From positions 434,001-498,000 of the forward strand of contig NZ_BBWV01000004.1 in NCBI RefSeq assembly GCF_000974785.1: DNA of 64,000 bases, in the 5' to 3' direction. A program made the translations under genes and the position numbers. Numbering within the stretch: position 1 is the first letter of the stretch; each line of letters begins with the position of its first letter. The stretch comes from Flavihumibacter petaseus NBRC 106054. Lineage in GTDB: Bacteria; Bacteroidota; Bacteroidia; Chitinophagales; Chitinophagaceae. Under the pieces are notes generated by a model. That model saw nothing but the letters and a program-made list of their open reading frames with translations, made no database searches and was not told the origin of the DNA. Shown one piece after another: positions 1 to 8,549 of the stretch.

Positions 1-856
1 CCTGGCTGGCATCCGCAAGCACCCCAATGAATAAGGCCTGATCATATAACATTTTTTCAAAATGCGGAATCAGCCACTCATTGTCCGTTGCATACCTCGC
101 CAATCCACCGCCCAGCTGATCATAAATGCCGCCCCTGATCATTTTGTCAAGACTAAGAAATGCATGGTCGCGAACAGCAGGAGTCGGATGGAAATAATCG
201 TATTGTAGCAAAAACGCGATGCTCTGTGTCTGCGGAAACTTTGGCGCCCTTCCGAAACCACCATCGGTTCTGTCTGCCGTCTGCATCAGCGCAGCCGACA
301 TGTCATGGACCGAAGCCGTGGTAAACATCCCCTCTTCCTGGTTCGTCTGACCAAACAAACTCGACTGTTCCAGGTGCCGGGTCAGGTTTTCCGCCTGGTG
401 CCCGATTTCTTCCCGGCGATTCTCCCAGGCTTCACTGACGCCATTCAAAACATCCGTCCAGCTCGGTCGGTTAAATGCGGCACGGGGTGGGAAATAAGTA
501 CCCCCATAAAAAGGCTTTCCTTCCGGTGTCAGAAAAACATTCAGCGGCCAGCCTCCGGATCCTGTCATGGACTGCACTGCATCCATATAAATGTGATCCA
601 GGTCCGGCCTTTCTTCCCGGTCTATCTTGATGTTCACAAAGGATTTATTCATGAGCACAGCCACTTCGCGATCCTCAAAACTTTCCCTTTCCATTACATG
701 ACACCAGTGGCAGGCTGCATATCCGATGCTTACCAGTATTGGTTTTTGCTGGTCACGGGCAAGCGCAAGCGCTTCTTCACTCCAGGGATACCAGTCCACC
801 GGATTGTGTACGTGCTGCAGCAGGTAGGGGCTGTTTTCGCCCGAAAGATGATTCAT
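1..856 (-). CDS. DUF255 thioredoxin-domain protein (YyaL/SSP411-like), 5' part only
   Basis: The gene reads leftward from an ATG at 856 and runs off the left edge with no stop, so only about the first 285 residues are visible. The protein starts [15 protein letters not shown] and then DWYPWSEEA, the classic opening of the DUF255 family. A CHWCHVM motif about 45 residues in is the thioredoxin-like redox site of that family, followed by [16 protein letters not shown] and [11 protein letters not shown]. Family members have a thioredoxin-fold N-terminus and an (alpha/alpha)6-barrel C-terminus; the C-terminal part lies outside the window. No signal peptide is seen, so a cytosolic location is likely. 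The biochemical role of the family is not settled. The plus-strand reading frame over 305-880 is its antisense shadow. Confidence 0.93.
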   Translation of the reverse strand, partial: MNHLSGENSPYLLQHVHNPVDWYPWSEEALALARDQQKPILVSIGYAACHWCHVMERESFEDREVAVLMNKSFVNIKIDREERPDLDHIYMDAVQSMTGSGGWPLNVFLTPEGKPFYGGTYFPPRAAFNRPSWTDVLNGVSEAWENRREEIGHQAENLTRHLEQSSLFGQTNQEEGMFTTASVHDMSAALMQTADRTDGGFGRAPKFPQTQSIAFLLQYDYFHPTPAVRDHAFLSLDKMIRGGIYDQLGGGLARYATDNEWLIPHFEKMLYDQALFIGVLADASQ

Positions 857-1060
857 AACTTTTCAGCATTCAACTGCTAAAATAGAAAAAGCATAAAGGT
901 GAACAGAAATTGAAGTTATACGAGGGACGGATTCTGGTTGGTTAGGGAAGATTGCCGGTACATGAAAATGACAACAATCTTGATTTGTTGGGTGACAACC
1001 TTTGGTTGTATTTCCGTTGCGCGGGTGCATTTGCCGGAAAACAGTCCAATTTCAGGGTAA

Positions 1061-1174
1061 ACCTACAGCCGACCCCCAGCAAAACAACATCCGTCCCTAT
1101 GCAAACCCACCCTTTCGCTGTAGGATCGGTGCAGGTCGGCTGTTGGTCGGCTGTTGGTCGGCAGCCAGCCGACC
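1061..1174. repeat. Palindromic element built from a reiterated GGTCGGC motif
   Basis: This sits in the gene-free stretch 857-1251. The right side holds two tandem copies of GGTCGGCTGTT (1134-1144 and 1145-1155) plus a third partial GGTCGGC (1156-1162), which pairs with GCCGACC at 1168-1174 as a 7-bp stem with a 5-nt loop. The left side holds ACCTACAGCCGACC (1061-1074), the reverse complement of the tandem unit apart from one base. The whole is an imperfect inverted repeat that could fold into alternative hairpins. Overlapping reading frames here have no plausible start context or protein character. Function is unknown. The element resembles in design, but not in sequence, the one at 30455-30613. 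Confidence 0.6.
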
Positions 1175-1214
1175 CAATGAAAGAAACCTCTCTGCCACAG
1201 GAAAAGCCAACATT

Positions 1215-1245
1215 TTTGTTTTATCGGGCAACAATCTTAAATTTC
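1215..1245 (+). promoter_or_regulatory. Candidate Bacteroidota-type promoter for the SMP-30 gene
   Basis: TTTG at 1215-1218 is followed after exactly 19 bases by TAAATTTC (1238-1245). This matches the primary sigma factor consensus known for Bacteroidota (TTTG, about 19 bases, TAnnTTTG) at 11 of 12 defined positions. The predicted transcription start would fall only a few bases before the ATG at 1252, implying a very short or absent leader. This is inference from spacing alone. Confidence 0.5.
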
Positions 1246-1251
1246 TGAACA

Positions 1252-2217
1252 ATGAAGTTAATTACAGCAATCTTGCTCCTGCCCGCACTCGCCTTTGGTC
1301 AGCAATTCACCGGCAAAATTGTAACTGTGGATCCGGCCTTTGAGAAACTGGTTCCCGCTACTGCAAAGGTTGAAATTCTCTCCACCGGGTTTCAGTGGTC
1401 AGAAGGCCCCGTTTGGGTAAAGGACAGTGGTTACCTGTTGTTCTCTGATGTGAAGCGGAATACGATCTTTCAGTGGAGAGGCGGATCAGGTCTGAGTGAA
1501 TTCCTCATGCCCTCCGGATATACAGGCAGGCTGCCGTACAGTTCCGAGCCCGGCAGCAACGGCCTGCTGATCAACCAGGCCGGCGAACTGGTCACCTGTG
1601 AACATGGCGACCGCCGTATTGCTGCGATGCCATTGTCCGGCGGTGGCAAAAGGACATTGGCAGACAATTACCAGGGAAAAAGACTCAATAGCCCCAATGA
1701 TATCGTACAGGGGAAAAACGGAGACTATTACTTCACGGATCCTGCTTATGGAATGCCCCCGGGTACAGCACATCAGCCAATGGGATTGTACCGCCTCTCT
1801 ACGGAAGGCAAGGTTTATCTTATTGATGAGTATTTAGCACCAAACGGTGTTGCCATGTCTCCGGATGGAAAGACACTTTACCTGGCACAATCGCATGATG
1901 AAAAGCCCTTTATCATGGCTTATCCGGTTCAACCCGACGGCAGTGTGGGCAAAGCAAAATTATTCTATGATGCTACGCCATTGCTGAAGGCGGGTCTTAA
2001 AGGAGCGCCGGATGGGTTGAAAACCGATTTGAAGGGCAACGTATTCAGCTCCGGGCCGGGTGGCATTATCGTTATTTCCCCGGATGGAAAATTATTGGGA
2101 AGGATCGAGACCGGACAGCCCACAGCAAATTGTGCCTGGGGTGATGACGGTTCCAGCCTGTTCATCACTGCAAACATGTTGCTGCTGCGCGTACGCACTA
2201 CTACAAAGGGATTTTAG
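1252..2217 (+). CDS. Secreted SMP-30/gluconolactonase family lactonase
   Basis: A 321-residue protein with a short Sec signal peptide (MKLITAILLLPALAFG, cut before QQF), so probably periplasmic. The six-bladed propeller signatures of the SMP-30/gluconolactonase/LRE family are present: WSEGPVW near residue 47, whose Glu is a metal ligand in the family; EPGSNGL; LNSPNDI near residue 145; YFTDPAYG; LAPNGVAMSPDG; and APDGLKTDLKGN near residue 255. The family hydrolyses sugar lactones to aldonic acids with a divalent metal. Its neighbour on the opposite strand is a KDG-kinase/KDPG-aldolase pair, so the product could feed that route, but the two units converge (4-bp stop overlap at 2214-2217) and are not co-transcribed. 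The exact lactone is not readable from the sequence. Confidence 0.88.
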   Translation: MKLITAILLLPALAFGQQFTGKIVTVDPAFEKLVPATAKVEILSTGFQWSEGPVWVKDSGYLLFSDVKRNTIFQWRGGSGLSEFLMPSGYTGRLPYSSEPGSNGLLINQAGELVTCEHGDRRIAAMPLSGGGKRTLADNYQGKRLNSPNDIVQGKNGDYYFTDPAYGMPPGTAHQPMGLYRLSTEGKVYLIDEYLAPNGVAMSPDGKTLYLAQSHDEKPFIMAYPVQPDGSVGKAKLFYDATPLLKAGLKGAPDGLKTDLKGNVFSSGPGGIIVISPDGKLLGRIETGQPTANCAWGDDGSSLFITANMLLLRVRTTTKGF

Positions 2218-3161
2218 GTTCCGTTGAAGATCCTGATCTGACCGCGGATGAGTGCGTACTCAGCACTTACCGGATCAGGTGCGGCCATCCCGATGAATTC
2301 CATGGCAGCCCTGTACAGTGGTTCCATAATACTCCCCCCCACCAGGGTGATCCGGTCAAACTGGTCATTCCTGATAGCCTTCAGTTCCTCACCGATCAGT
2401 AAACCACTTAACCACCAGTAATTGTCCTTTTTATTTTTGCGCTTAAGCACATCATTTGCACGAATCTCAAATGCGAGCGACAATAAGGAATACTCCTGAA
2501 CGCGCAGGACGGCTTCTTTAAAACTGTCGAGATGATCAAGCAAATCAGTGTCCGCATCAATACTCGCAGCAAGAATGCCGTGTGACTGCAACAGCGAAAA
2601 GAATTCTCCCGTCAGGAAAGTCTGGAAACCGGTAAGCACGGAACCTTCAGCAACTGCATGTTTGGAATGCGTGCCAGGAAGGATGAATAACTCCCTCCCT
2701 GCTGATAATGTTGCGGCCCCAATGATCTTTGTTTCCTCTCCACGCATGATATCGCTTCCCGTAGTGAGCCCCGACACCAGTAGCACAGTATGCCTGAACG
2801 CATCACTCTCTGGATACCGCAAAGTCACGAGATGGGGATGCTCGAGGGAGAATGGCAAAGCGGTATAAGCAAGCTCCTGTATTCCAATAGGTGACGAAGC
2901 CATGCCGGAAACGACCAGGGGTAAGCCGGTCAAAGAAAATCCAACTTCAGTTTCAAGTGATTTTATGGCATGCAGCAGGTGATTCCTGTATACCTCGGGC
3001 ATAAGTCCGTATGGTGCTGAATTAACCGGGGATGGCTGATGTATTAACCTGATGCCGGTGTTGGAAGTGTAGGTCGCCAGGATGGCCTGGTCCGTCCTGT
3101 CTGCCAGGTACAACCTGAAATTCGTATTGCCCCAATCACAGCAGAGTATTTTTGTTGTCAT
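2214..3161 (-). CDS. dgoK: 2-dehydro-3-deoxygalactonokinase
   Basis: A DgoK-family kinase of 315 residues starting MTTKILCCDWGNTNFRLYL, with the sugar-kinase fold phosphate-binding Asp-Trp-Gly-Asn/Thr motif at residues 8-11. Later blocks include GLTTGSDIMRGEETKI, PGTHSKHA near residue 165, a FLTGEFF stretch and LVGGSIMEPLYR near the C-terminus. In the DeLey-Doudoroff pathway it phosphorylates 2-keto-3-deoxy-galactonate for the aldolase encoded just upstream. I chose the ATG at 3161 because it gives the family N-terminus and overlaps the end of the aldolase gene by 26 bp. A longer reading from 3197 would add 12 residues lying wholly inside the aldolase gene. No galactonate dehydratase lies beside it. 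Confidence 0.9.
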   Translation of the reverse strand: MTTKILCCDWGNTNFRLYLADRTDQAILATYTSNTGIRLIHQPSPVNSAPYGLMPEVYRNHLLHAIKSLETEVGFSLTGLPLVVSGMASSPIGIQELAYTALPFSLEHPHLVTLRYPESDAFRHTVLLVSGLTTGSDIMRGEETKIIGAATLSAGRELFILPGTHSKHAVAEGSVLTGFQTFLTGEFFSLLQSHGILAASIDADTDLLDHLDSFKEAVLRVQEYSLLSLAFEIRANDVLKRKNKKDNYWWLSGLLIGEELKAIRNDQFDRITLVGGSIMEPLYRAAMEFIGMAAPDPVSAEYALIRGQIRIFNGT

Positions 3162-3780
3162 GTTCAGGACGTAGGTGTCGTAGCAGGTTCGCGGCATTTT
3201 CGGTTACCCTTTGCAGATCCAGGGGGCCTTTTCCAAGCAGGGAAGATCCGATTCCGAATGCCACTGCCCCTGCGTCACTGTATTGCCTTATATTGGAAGC
3301 GTCAATGCCGCCGGTTGGCATCAGCGGGATTTTGTCTAATGGCGCCCTGATATCTTTCAGGTATGCCAGTCCGCCTGCTGCCGGAAATAATTTGATGATC
3401 TCACCGCCATTTCGGTATGCTGCCACCACTTCAGTGGGCGTGAATGCACCGGGAATGCTCACTGCACCCAGTTCCCTTGATTTTTGAATGATGGAGAGAT
3501 CAGTGTGGGGGGAGATGATAAATTTCGCTCCGGCCTGAACTGCAGTGGTTACATCTACTGCGTCAAGCACCGTCCCTGCACCTACAAGCAAAGTATCCGG
3601 ATCAAAATGATCACTGAGCATACTGATGCCCTCGAGGGCCCTTGGGGTATTCAGCGTAATTTCCATGATCCTGACACCGCCTGCTGATAGTGCTTTGGCA
3701 ACAGGCAGAAAGTCTTCATATGCAAGTCCGCGGACGATCGCAATTACCTGGTGCTGCAGAATATGGGAAAGTGCTGTCAC
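3136..3780 (-). CDS. dgoA: KDPG/KDPGal-type class I aldolase
   Basis: A 214-residue member of the Eda/DgoA (KDPG and KHG) aldolase family, close to the usual 205-215. Recognisable blocks are AIVRGLAYEDFLPVAKAL near the start, GVRIMEITLNTPRA with the general-base Glu, LLVGAGTVLDA, GAKFIISPH carrying the Schiff-base Lys, IPGAFTPTEV, IKLFPAAG, and MPTGGIDASNI which binds phosphate. It splits 2-keto-3-deoxy-6-phospho sugar acids to pyruvate and glyceraldehyde 3-phosphate. Its ATG overlaps the hemD stop (ATGA) and its end overlaps dgoK, so the three genes are translationally linked. Adjacent dgoK makes a galactonate role likelier than the Entner-Doudoroff one, though sequence alone cannot decide. 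Confidence 0.9.
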   Translation of the reverse strand: MTALSHILQHQVIAIVRGLAYEDFLPVAKALSAGGVRIMEITLNTPRALEGISMLSDHFDPDTLLVGAGTVLDAVDVTTAVQAGAKFIISPHTDLSIIQKSRELGAVSIPGAFTPTEVVAAYRNGGEIIKLFPAAGGLAYLKDIRAPLDKIPLMPTGGIDASNIRQYSDAGAVAFGIGSSLLGKGPLDLQRVTENAANLLRHLRPEHDNKNTLL

Positions 3781-4571
3781 TTCTTCAGTTCGGCTGCGAG
3801 GAATTGCTCAAGCGCTGCTACCATAGAAGGTGTTTGTGGTTGCGGGGCCTTGATATCCAACCGAAGGCCTGCTTCTTCAACCGCCCTGGAAGTATTGGAG
3901 CCAAATGCCCCGATCCGTGTTCCGTTCTGCTTGTAGCCAGGATAGTTTTCCATCAGACTCTTTACACCGCTGGGCGTAAAAAAACAGATAATATCATATT
4001 CATGTTCGCCCAGTATCGTCTTTACATCATTGGAAATAGTGCGGTACATGAATGGTGTGGCAAATTCACACTTGTGCGACTTTAGCCAGTTCACGATATC
4101 ATTATCCTGCTGATTTTCCGAACACGGATAAAGAAAACGTTCGTTTTCCTTGTGCTTGTTGATAACATCAAACATGCTCTTGTTGGTACCGTCGGCACCA
4201 TAGAACACTTTGCGTTTACGGTAGAGAATGAATTTCTGGAGATAGAGCGCAACTGCTTCGGTAACGCAGAAATATTTAGTGTCCTGGGATACACTCACCT
4301 TCATCTCTTCACAGATCCGGAAAAAATGATCAATCGCATTCCGGCTGGTGAAGATCACTGCTGTGTAAAGGCTGATATCAATTTTCTGCTTACGGAAATC
4401 CTTTGCAGGAATTCCCTCCAGGCGGATGAATGGGTGAAAATCGAGTGCCAGGCCATACTTTTTGCCAAGCTCAAAGTATGGTGACTTGTCGCTTTCAGGC
4501 CTCGGCTGGGTAATCAGGATCTTTTTGATAGAAGGGGCTACTGAACCCTTCTTAGCCTCGTTCTTTAGCAT
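3777..4571 (-). CDS. hemD: Uroporphyrinogen-III synthase
   Basis: A 264-residue HemD of the divergent Bacteroidota form. Typical features are KKILITQPRPE near residue 17, AVIFTSRNAIDHFF near residue 70, the central CVTEAVALYL, a YPCSENQQD segment, and DIICFFTPSGVKSL with GAFGSNTSRAVEEAGL in the C-terminal half, which are the two Rossmann-like halves of the family. It closes hydroxymethylbilane to uroporphyrinogen III in heme and siroheme synthesis in the cytosol. It lies 36 bp after the DUF4271 gene, a common pairing in Bacteroidota, and runs by an ATGA overlap into the KDPG aldolase gene. The first 15 residues are basic and poorly conserved, so the exact start is less sure. Confidence 0.9.
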   Translation of the reverse strand: MLKNEAKKGSVAPSIKKILITQPRPESDKSPYFELGKKYGLALDFHPFIRLEGIPAKDFRKQKIDISLYTAVIFTSRNAIDHFFRICEEMKVSVSQDTKYFCVTEAVALYLQKFILYRKRKVFYGADGTNKSMFDVINKHKENERFLYPCSENQQDNDIVNWLKSHKCEFATPFMYRTISNDVKTILGEHEYDIICFFTPSGVKSLMENYPGYKQNGTRIGAFGSNTSRAVEEAGLRLDIKAPQPQTPSMVAALEQFLAAELKK

Positions 4572-4607
4572 TTGTCTGAGCTAAAATTTCTTAAAGTTAA
4601 TTAACTT

Positions 4608-5537
4608 CTACACGAATTTCAATAACACCTTATAAATCAACAGTAAGGGTGCTACTTCGAAGGCACAAAGGTACAAAAAAAAGTGGAAACGACTCGTCCT
4701 GACTTCCCTATTAATATAACCGTAAGAACTAATATATCGGTAAAGAAAGACTCCAATCACCAGTACATAAGAAATTGTCATCGCTATAGTGACCAAGCCC
4801 GGTGAGGCGAACGCTGCGACTAAAAGCAAAGGTAATAAAAAGATAGCCAGTACTTTATTACATAAAAAAACAATGAATATGTAGGTATCCGTTGTTTGTT
4901 CCATCCGCAGTGTCCAACCCAGCATTTTTAACAAAAAGAATTTTCCCACATATAAAGCTGCAACGGCTGCAACGCTATAGCCATAGAGTAACCAGAAATT
5001 AAATTGTCCGGACCGGGTCTCCATACGGTGGTGAAGGATAAATGCGGCATACAGTCCGGCAGTTGCGACAAACAATAAATTCAACAGCAGGGAAGCCAGC
5101 GGTGTCTGCAACAGTTGCTCCCTGATCTGCTTTTGTTTCATGGATGCCCGGAAAAAAACTGCAAAAAGGTTCTGGAAATACCTGGCGAAACTGGCACGCA
5201 CCAACGCCAGAAGCAGGAAAAGTGCCGCAAGGGTGTAGAAGATGCCTTCCTTTTTCGACGCCTGATGTATTTCCACAGTACGAAGCACTGGCTTGCCGTT
5301 GAAATTAAACCAGGGATTGCTCCTGATCGCTTTGGTATAAGGAAGACTGTCGTAAACAATGGGAATCCAGGTGTTCGTCAAAGGCAGAGCCGCTTTTGCT
5401 GTATCACGCGATTGCCCTGCCGCGGATGGCTGCTGCTTTACCGAATCTGCTGATGATTTTTTCCCCAACGACTGCTGCGCCTGGTGTACGGCAGGAGTAA
5501 GAAGAAAGCAGCAGATCAGGAGAATGAATCGGTTCAT
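4608..5537 (-). CDS. DUF4271 integral membrane protein
   Basis: A 309-residue protein with a signal peptide (MNRFILLICCFLLTPAVHQAQQ) and a low-complexity Ser/Gln/Ala-rich segment to about residue 60. A SNPWFNFNGKPVLRTVE block at about residues 80-96 precedes several membrane spans (LYTLAALFLLLALVRAS, LLFVATAGLYAAFIL, then four more). This layout and the hemD neighbour match DUF4271. No catalytic residue is evident and the function is unknown; a link to membrane or envelope assembly is only a guess from the preceding BamA-like gene. The ATG at 5537 was preferred over an in-frame TTG four codons upstream. The gene begins 13 bp after the stop of the BamA/TamA-like gene. Confidence 0.8.
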   Translation of the reverse strand: MNRFILLICCFLLTPAVHQAQQSLGKKSSADSVKQQPSAAGQSRDTAKAALPLTNTWIPIVYDSLPYTKAIRSNPWFNFNGKPVLRTVEIHQASKKEGIFYTLAALFLLLALVRASFARYFQNLFAVFFRASMKQKQIREQLLQTPLASLLLNLLFVATAGLYAAFILHHRMETRSGQFNFWLLYGYSVAAVAALYVGKFFLLKMLGWTLRMEQTTDTYIFIVFLCNKVLAIFLLPLLLVAAFASPGLVTIAMTISYVLVIGVFLYRYISSYGYINREVRTSRFHFFLYLCAFEVAPLLLIYKVLLKFV

Positions 5538-5550
5538 GAGTCGCTGCAAT

Positions 5551-7362
5551 TTAGAAATAATTCACGTAGCCAAGGTGGATCTTGGTTTGTTTCAGATCAA
5601 AGCTGTTCGAATCTGTTTTTCCTGCCGCCAGGGAAAGGTTGAAAAAACCCGCTGTCGTCTCAAATGCCATCCCCACTCCAAGCCCCCAATAGCGACTTTT
5701 AATGTCTCCCATTGAACTTTTATTGGCGATAAAGCCAAGGTCACTGAACACAAAGAAATAAGAATTCATATTGACGAGATAACGATACTCGAGTGTATTG
5801 ACAACATACCCGGATGCATAAATGCTTTCTTCATTGAATCCTCTCAATAATTTATAGCCTCCGATCTGGAATAATTCGTTGCGGTAAAGCGACGGACTTT
5901 GCACCCAGCCGCCCGCTAATTTCACCAGGGCAGTGGATTGCCTTCCAAACGGGAAAAACCGGGATACATTGCCTCTGAGCCGGAATTGATAACCGTTTAG
6001 TTTCACCGTATCATACAAGCTTGCATAGTCGAATGCGGGATCCTTGATGTCAACAATCAGGTTATTGCGCCGGATGGTTCGTGTGCCTGCTGTAACAAAC
6101 CCATAAAATTCCCATCCTTTACGGGGGTTCCGACGGTAGTTGGTAGTGATCAGTTCATAATCCACACCGAGGTTAAAAATACTCATGTCCATGTCCGCCG
6201 GAAGCTGGTGGGTTATTTTGATTTCTGAAGTGTCTACCGTGAGCAGATTGGTCCTGAACAGCTGCAAAAACACTTTCCCCGTCTGCCTGGCTGAGACCGC
6301 GTACTGAAGACCGATAATACCGTTCAGGTTAAGAAAACTGCTATCCTTTTTAAAAAGATCGAACTGGGTAGAAATTCCAAAAGCTGATCCGAAAAGGTAT
6401 GGTTGCTGGTACAACAAGTTCAGCCGGGGAGATTTGGGCTGCAGTTGTTGCCAGTTGACGCCAATGGTTTCGCCCGCACCCAGGGCATTCTTCAGATTCA
6501 GCACAGCCTCTCCCGTCAGTTGGAATTTCGACTTTCCTGTCAGGGGGTCGGTCCCGGGAAGCAGGCCCACCAGCACATTGATCTGGCTGCTTTTCTGTGG
6601 TTCGAGATAGAGATCCACAATCGCACCGTTTCCGCCGAACCGGATATCCCATGGCTTTACTTCGCGGAGAAAGGTCAGCTCCCGTAACCGTGGCGATATA
6701 TTTTGAAATGCTTTAAAGCTGTACTTGCTGCCCTGGGGAATATCCAGGTAACGATGAAGGAAGCGGTCTGAAATCCGGGCAGTCCCTTCCACCCTGATAC
6801 TATCCACCGTATAGTACATTCCCCGGTCAACCACCAGCTGGCCACCCAGTTTTCCGTCTTTCCATTCCACACTATCAAACTGCACCTGGGCAAACGGATA
6901 TCCGTTATCAGACAACCATGTAAGTAGTTGGTTTTGAATTTGCTGTAACTGCCTGGCGTGGAAGGGGTCTTTTCCTGGCCGCGGGAGAGAAAGACCGGTT
7001 TGCAGCCACTCCTGGCGCGTCATCCCTTCCAGTTTAAAATCGCCCCAGTATAATGAAGTGCCGAGATAAAGTAAAATACTGCCGGAAGCAGAATCCAGTT
7101 GAACGGAGTCAACGGAGGCATTAACGAGGCCTTTTTGGGAAAGGTAACCAGGAAGATCGTTCACATACTGGGCGCATGCCTGGCGGTTGGGAAACGCTGT
7201 TTTCAGCTGCAGTGAGGCCAGGCTTGTACTATCCCCATCTACCAGCTTGACCTGCAGGGGGTACTGAGCAAAAACCACTTTTCCGGATAGCAGGAAAATG
7301 ACCAGTGAAAGCCATATCGCAGCGTGGCGTATTTTTGCAGGGTGGCCGGACTCTACCTTCAT
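5551..7362 (-). CDS. BamA/TamA-family outer membrane protein (POTRA + surface antigen barrel)
   Basis: About 603 residues. A signal peptide with an Ala-Gln cut (KVVFAQ) is followed by roughly 230 residues of POTRA-like sequence, then a C-terminal 16-strand-type barrel ending in a penultimate Tyr and terminal Phe (GYVNYF), the classic barrel C-terminus. The RGFNEESIYAS segment near residue 500 fits the (V/I)RG(F/Y) lid-lock motif of the Omp85 superfamily. It is shorter than true BamA (usually over 800 residues with five POTRAs), so a TamA-like or accessory role is more likely. I chose the ATG at 7362 because it leads directly into the signal peptide; it still overlaps the start of the divergent hemW gene by 21 bp. 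Confidence 0.83.
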   Translation of the reverse strand: MKVESGHPAKIRHAAIWLSLVIFLLSGKVVFAQYPLQVKLVDGDSTSLASLQLKTAFPNRQACAQYVNDLPGYLSQKGLVNASVDSVQLDSASGSILLYLGTSLYWGDFKLEGMTRQEWLQTGLSLPRPGKDPFHARQLQQIQNQLLTWLSDNGYPFAQVQFDSVEWKDGKLGGQLVVDRGMYYTVDSIRVEGTARISDRFLHRYLDIPQGSKYSFKAFQNISPRLRELTFLREVKPWDIRFGGNGAIVDLYLEPQKSSQINVLVGLLPGTDPLTGKSKFQLTGEAVLNLKNALGAGETIGVNWQQLQPKSPRLNLLYQQPYLFGSAFGISTQFDLFKKDSSFLNLNGIIGLQYAVSARQTGKVFLQLFRTNLLTVDTSEIKITHQLPADMDMSIFNLGVDYELITTNYRRNPRKGWEFYGFVTAGTRTIRRNNLIVDIKDPAFDYASLYDTVKLNGYQFRLRGNVSRFFPFGRQSTALVKLAGGWVQSPSLYRNELFQIGGYKLLRGFNEESIYASGYVVNTLEYRYLVNMNSYFFVFSDLGFIANKSSMGDIKSRYWGLGVGMAFETTAGFFNLSLAAGKTDSNSFDLKQTKIHLGYVNYF

Positions 7363-8469
7363 ATTCCCTTCTGCAGAAAAGCTTGTCATTACTGCAATTT
7401 CCATTTTTCTACCCGATTGCAAAACAAGAACGTAGTAGTAAACGCTTTATTGACCGAACTGAGCCAGGCTGCCAGAAACTGGGACTTACAACAATTTGAA
7501 ACAATTTATTATGGCGGCGGAACGCCCTCTTTGCTAAGTGAAGAAGAACTGCAGCGCTTGCAGGCGGCCATTGCAAAAAACTACCGGCTGTCCCCATCCC
7601 CGGAGATCACCCTTGAAGCTAACCCTGATGACATCAATCCCGAATCTTTGCAATTCTGGAAAAATGCCGGGATTAACCGGCTCAGCATCGGCGTTCAATC
7701 CTTCCGGGAGGAGGATCTGCACTGGATGAACCGCGCGCATACGGCCTCCGAGGCGCTTTCCGCAGTCAGCAAGGCGCGTGACGCTGGTTTTGAGCACTTC
7801 AATATCGACCTGATTTATGGCACTCCCGGGCTTTCCCATGATGCCTGGAGGCAAAACATAGAGACTGCCCTGCAGCTGGGAATCACCCACCTTTCCGCCT
7901 ATGCCCTGACAGTGGAATCCAAAACAGCACTGGATAGCATGATTCGCCGTCACCAGGCCGTGGCGCCGGACCCGGAGCAACAGGCTGAGCAATTCCTGCT
8001 ATTGTCCGACCGGATGACTGAAGCGGGCTGGGAGCATTATGAGATCTCAAATTTTGCAGTTCCGGGGCATCGAAGCCGGCACAACAGCGCATATTGGAGC
8101 GGTGCTCCCTATCTCGGCATTGGCCCGGGCGCGCATTCCTTCAACGGTAAAGAACGCTGGTGGAACATAGCCAATAATGCATTGTACGTAACAGGTATGG
8201 AATCCGGAAAACCGGTTACTGAATCCGAGCTGCTGACCACTGAAAATCACTTTAACGAATACCTGATGACTTCTCTCCGCCAGCTGGAAGGCTGTTCGCT
8301 GGAGGTTATCCGGTCACGGTTCAATCATTCCTGGTCAGATGAACTGACAAAAGACGCAGCGACTTTTATAGAACGCGGACAGATGGAGTTATTGAAAGAC
8401 AGGCTGGTTCTGACAAGGGAAGGAAGATTATATGCAGATGGCATAGCGGCAGCGCTTTTCCGGCAATAG
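7342..8469 (+). CDS. hemW: HemW, radical SAM heme chaperone (coproporphyrinogen oxidase-like)
   Basis: A 375-residue protein beginning MAGLYLHIPFC from a GTG at 7342. The cluster motif is IPFCRKACHYCNFHF, the CxxxCxxCxF pattern of HemW; true HemN has a fourth Cys in place of this Phe. Other family blocks are TIYYGGGTPSLL, EITLEANPDD, GINRLSIGVQSF, FNIDLIYGTPG, WEHYEISNFAVPG, and YLGIGPGAHSF with the HemW C-terminal winged-helix region. HemW delivers heme to apoproteins such as respiratory cytochromes and is often misnamed coproporphyrinogen oxidase. An in-frame GTG at 7324 is possible but gives an atypical N-terminus. A separate HemN is present at 49692. Confidence 0.92.
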   Translation: MAGLYLHIPFCRKACHYCNFHFSTRLQNKNVVVNALLTELSQAARNWDLQQFETIYYGGGTPSLLSEEELQRLQAAIAKNYRLSPSPEITLEANPDDINPESLQFWKNAGINRLSIGVQSFREEDLHWMNRAHTASEALSAVSKARDAGFEHFNIDLIYGTPGLSHDAWRQNIETALQLGITHLSAYALTVESKTALDSMIRRHQAVAPDPEQQAEQFLLLSDRMTEAGWEHYEISNFAVPGHRSRHNSAYWSGAPYLGIGPGAHSFNGKERWWNIANNALYVTGMESGKPVTESELLTTENHFNEYLMTSLRQLEGCSLEVIRSRFNHSWSDELTKDAATFIERGQMELLKDRLVLTREGRLYADGIAAALFRQ

Positions 8470-8549
8470 GAAATAAAAGTTTGACTGTTTGATAGTTTGG
8501 ACGTTAGTCTTTCTTGCGCCAGGAATTCTAAGTGATGGGGGGCCAACAA

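Noticed and set aside
305-880. Open plus-strand frame of 191 codons at the left edge
   Set aside because: It is antisense to the DUF255 gene (minus strand, ATG 856), which has clear family motifs; the plus-strand translation has no protein character.
1134-1162. CRISPR-like tandem repeat
   Set aside because: The units are adjacent without unique spacers and no cas genes are present.
952-1343. Two overlapping frames in the gap before the SMP-30 gene
   Set aside because: They cover the palindromic GGTCGGC element and a promoter, overlap each other and the real gene, and show repeats rather than domains.
7342-8469. Naming the radical SAM gene hemN
   Set aside because: The cluster motif is CxxxCxxCxF (HemW); the true hemN with a fourth Cys is at 49692.
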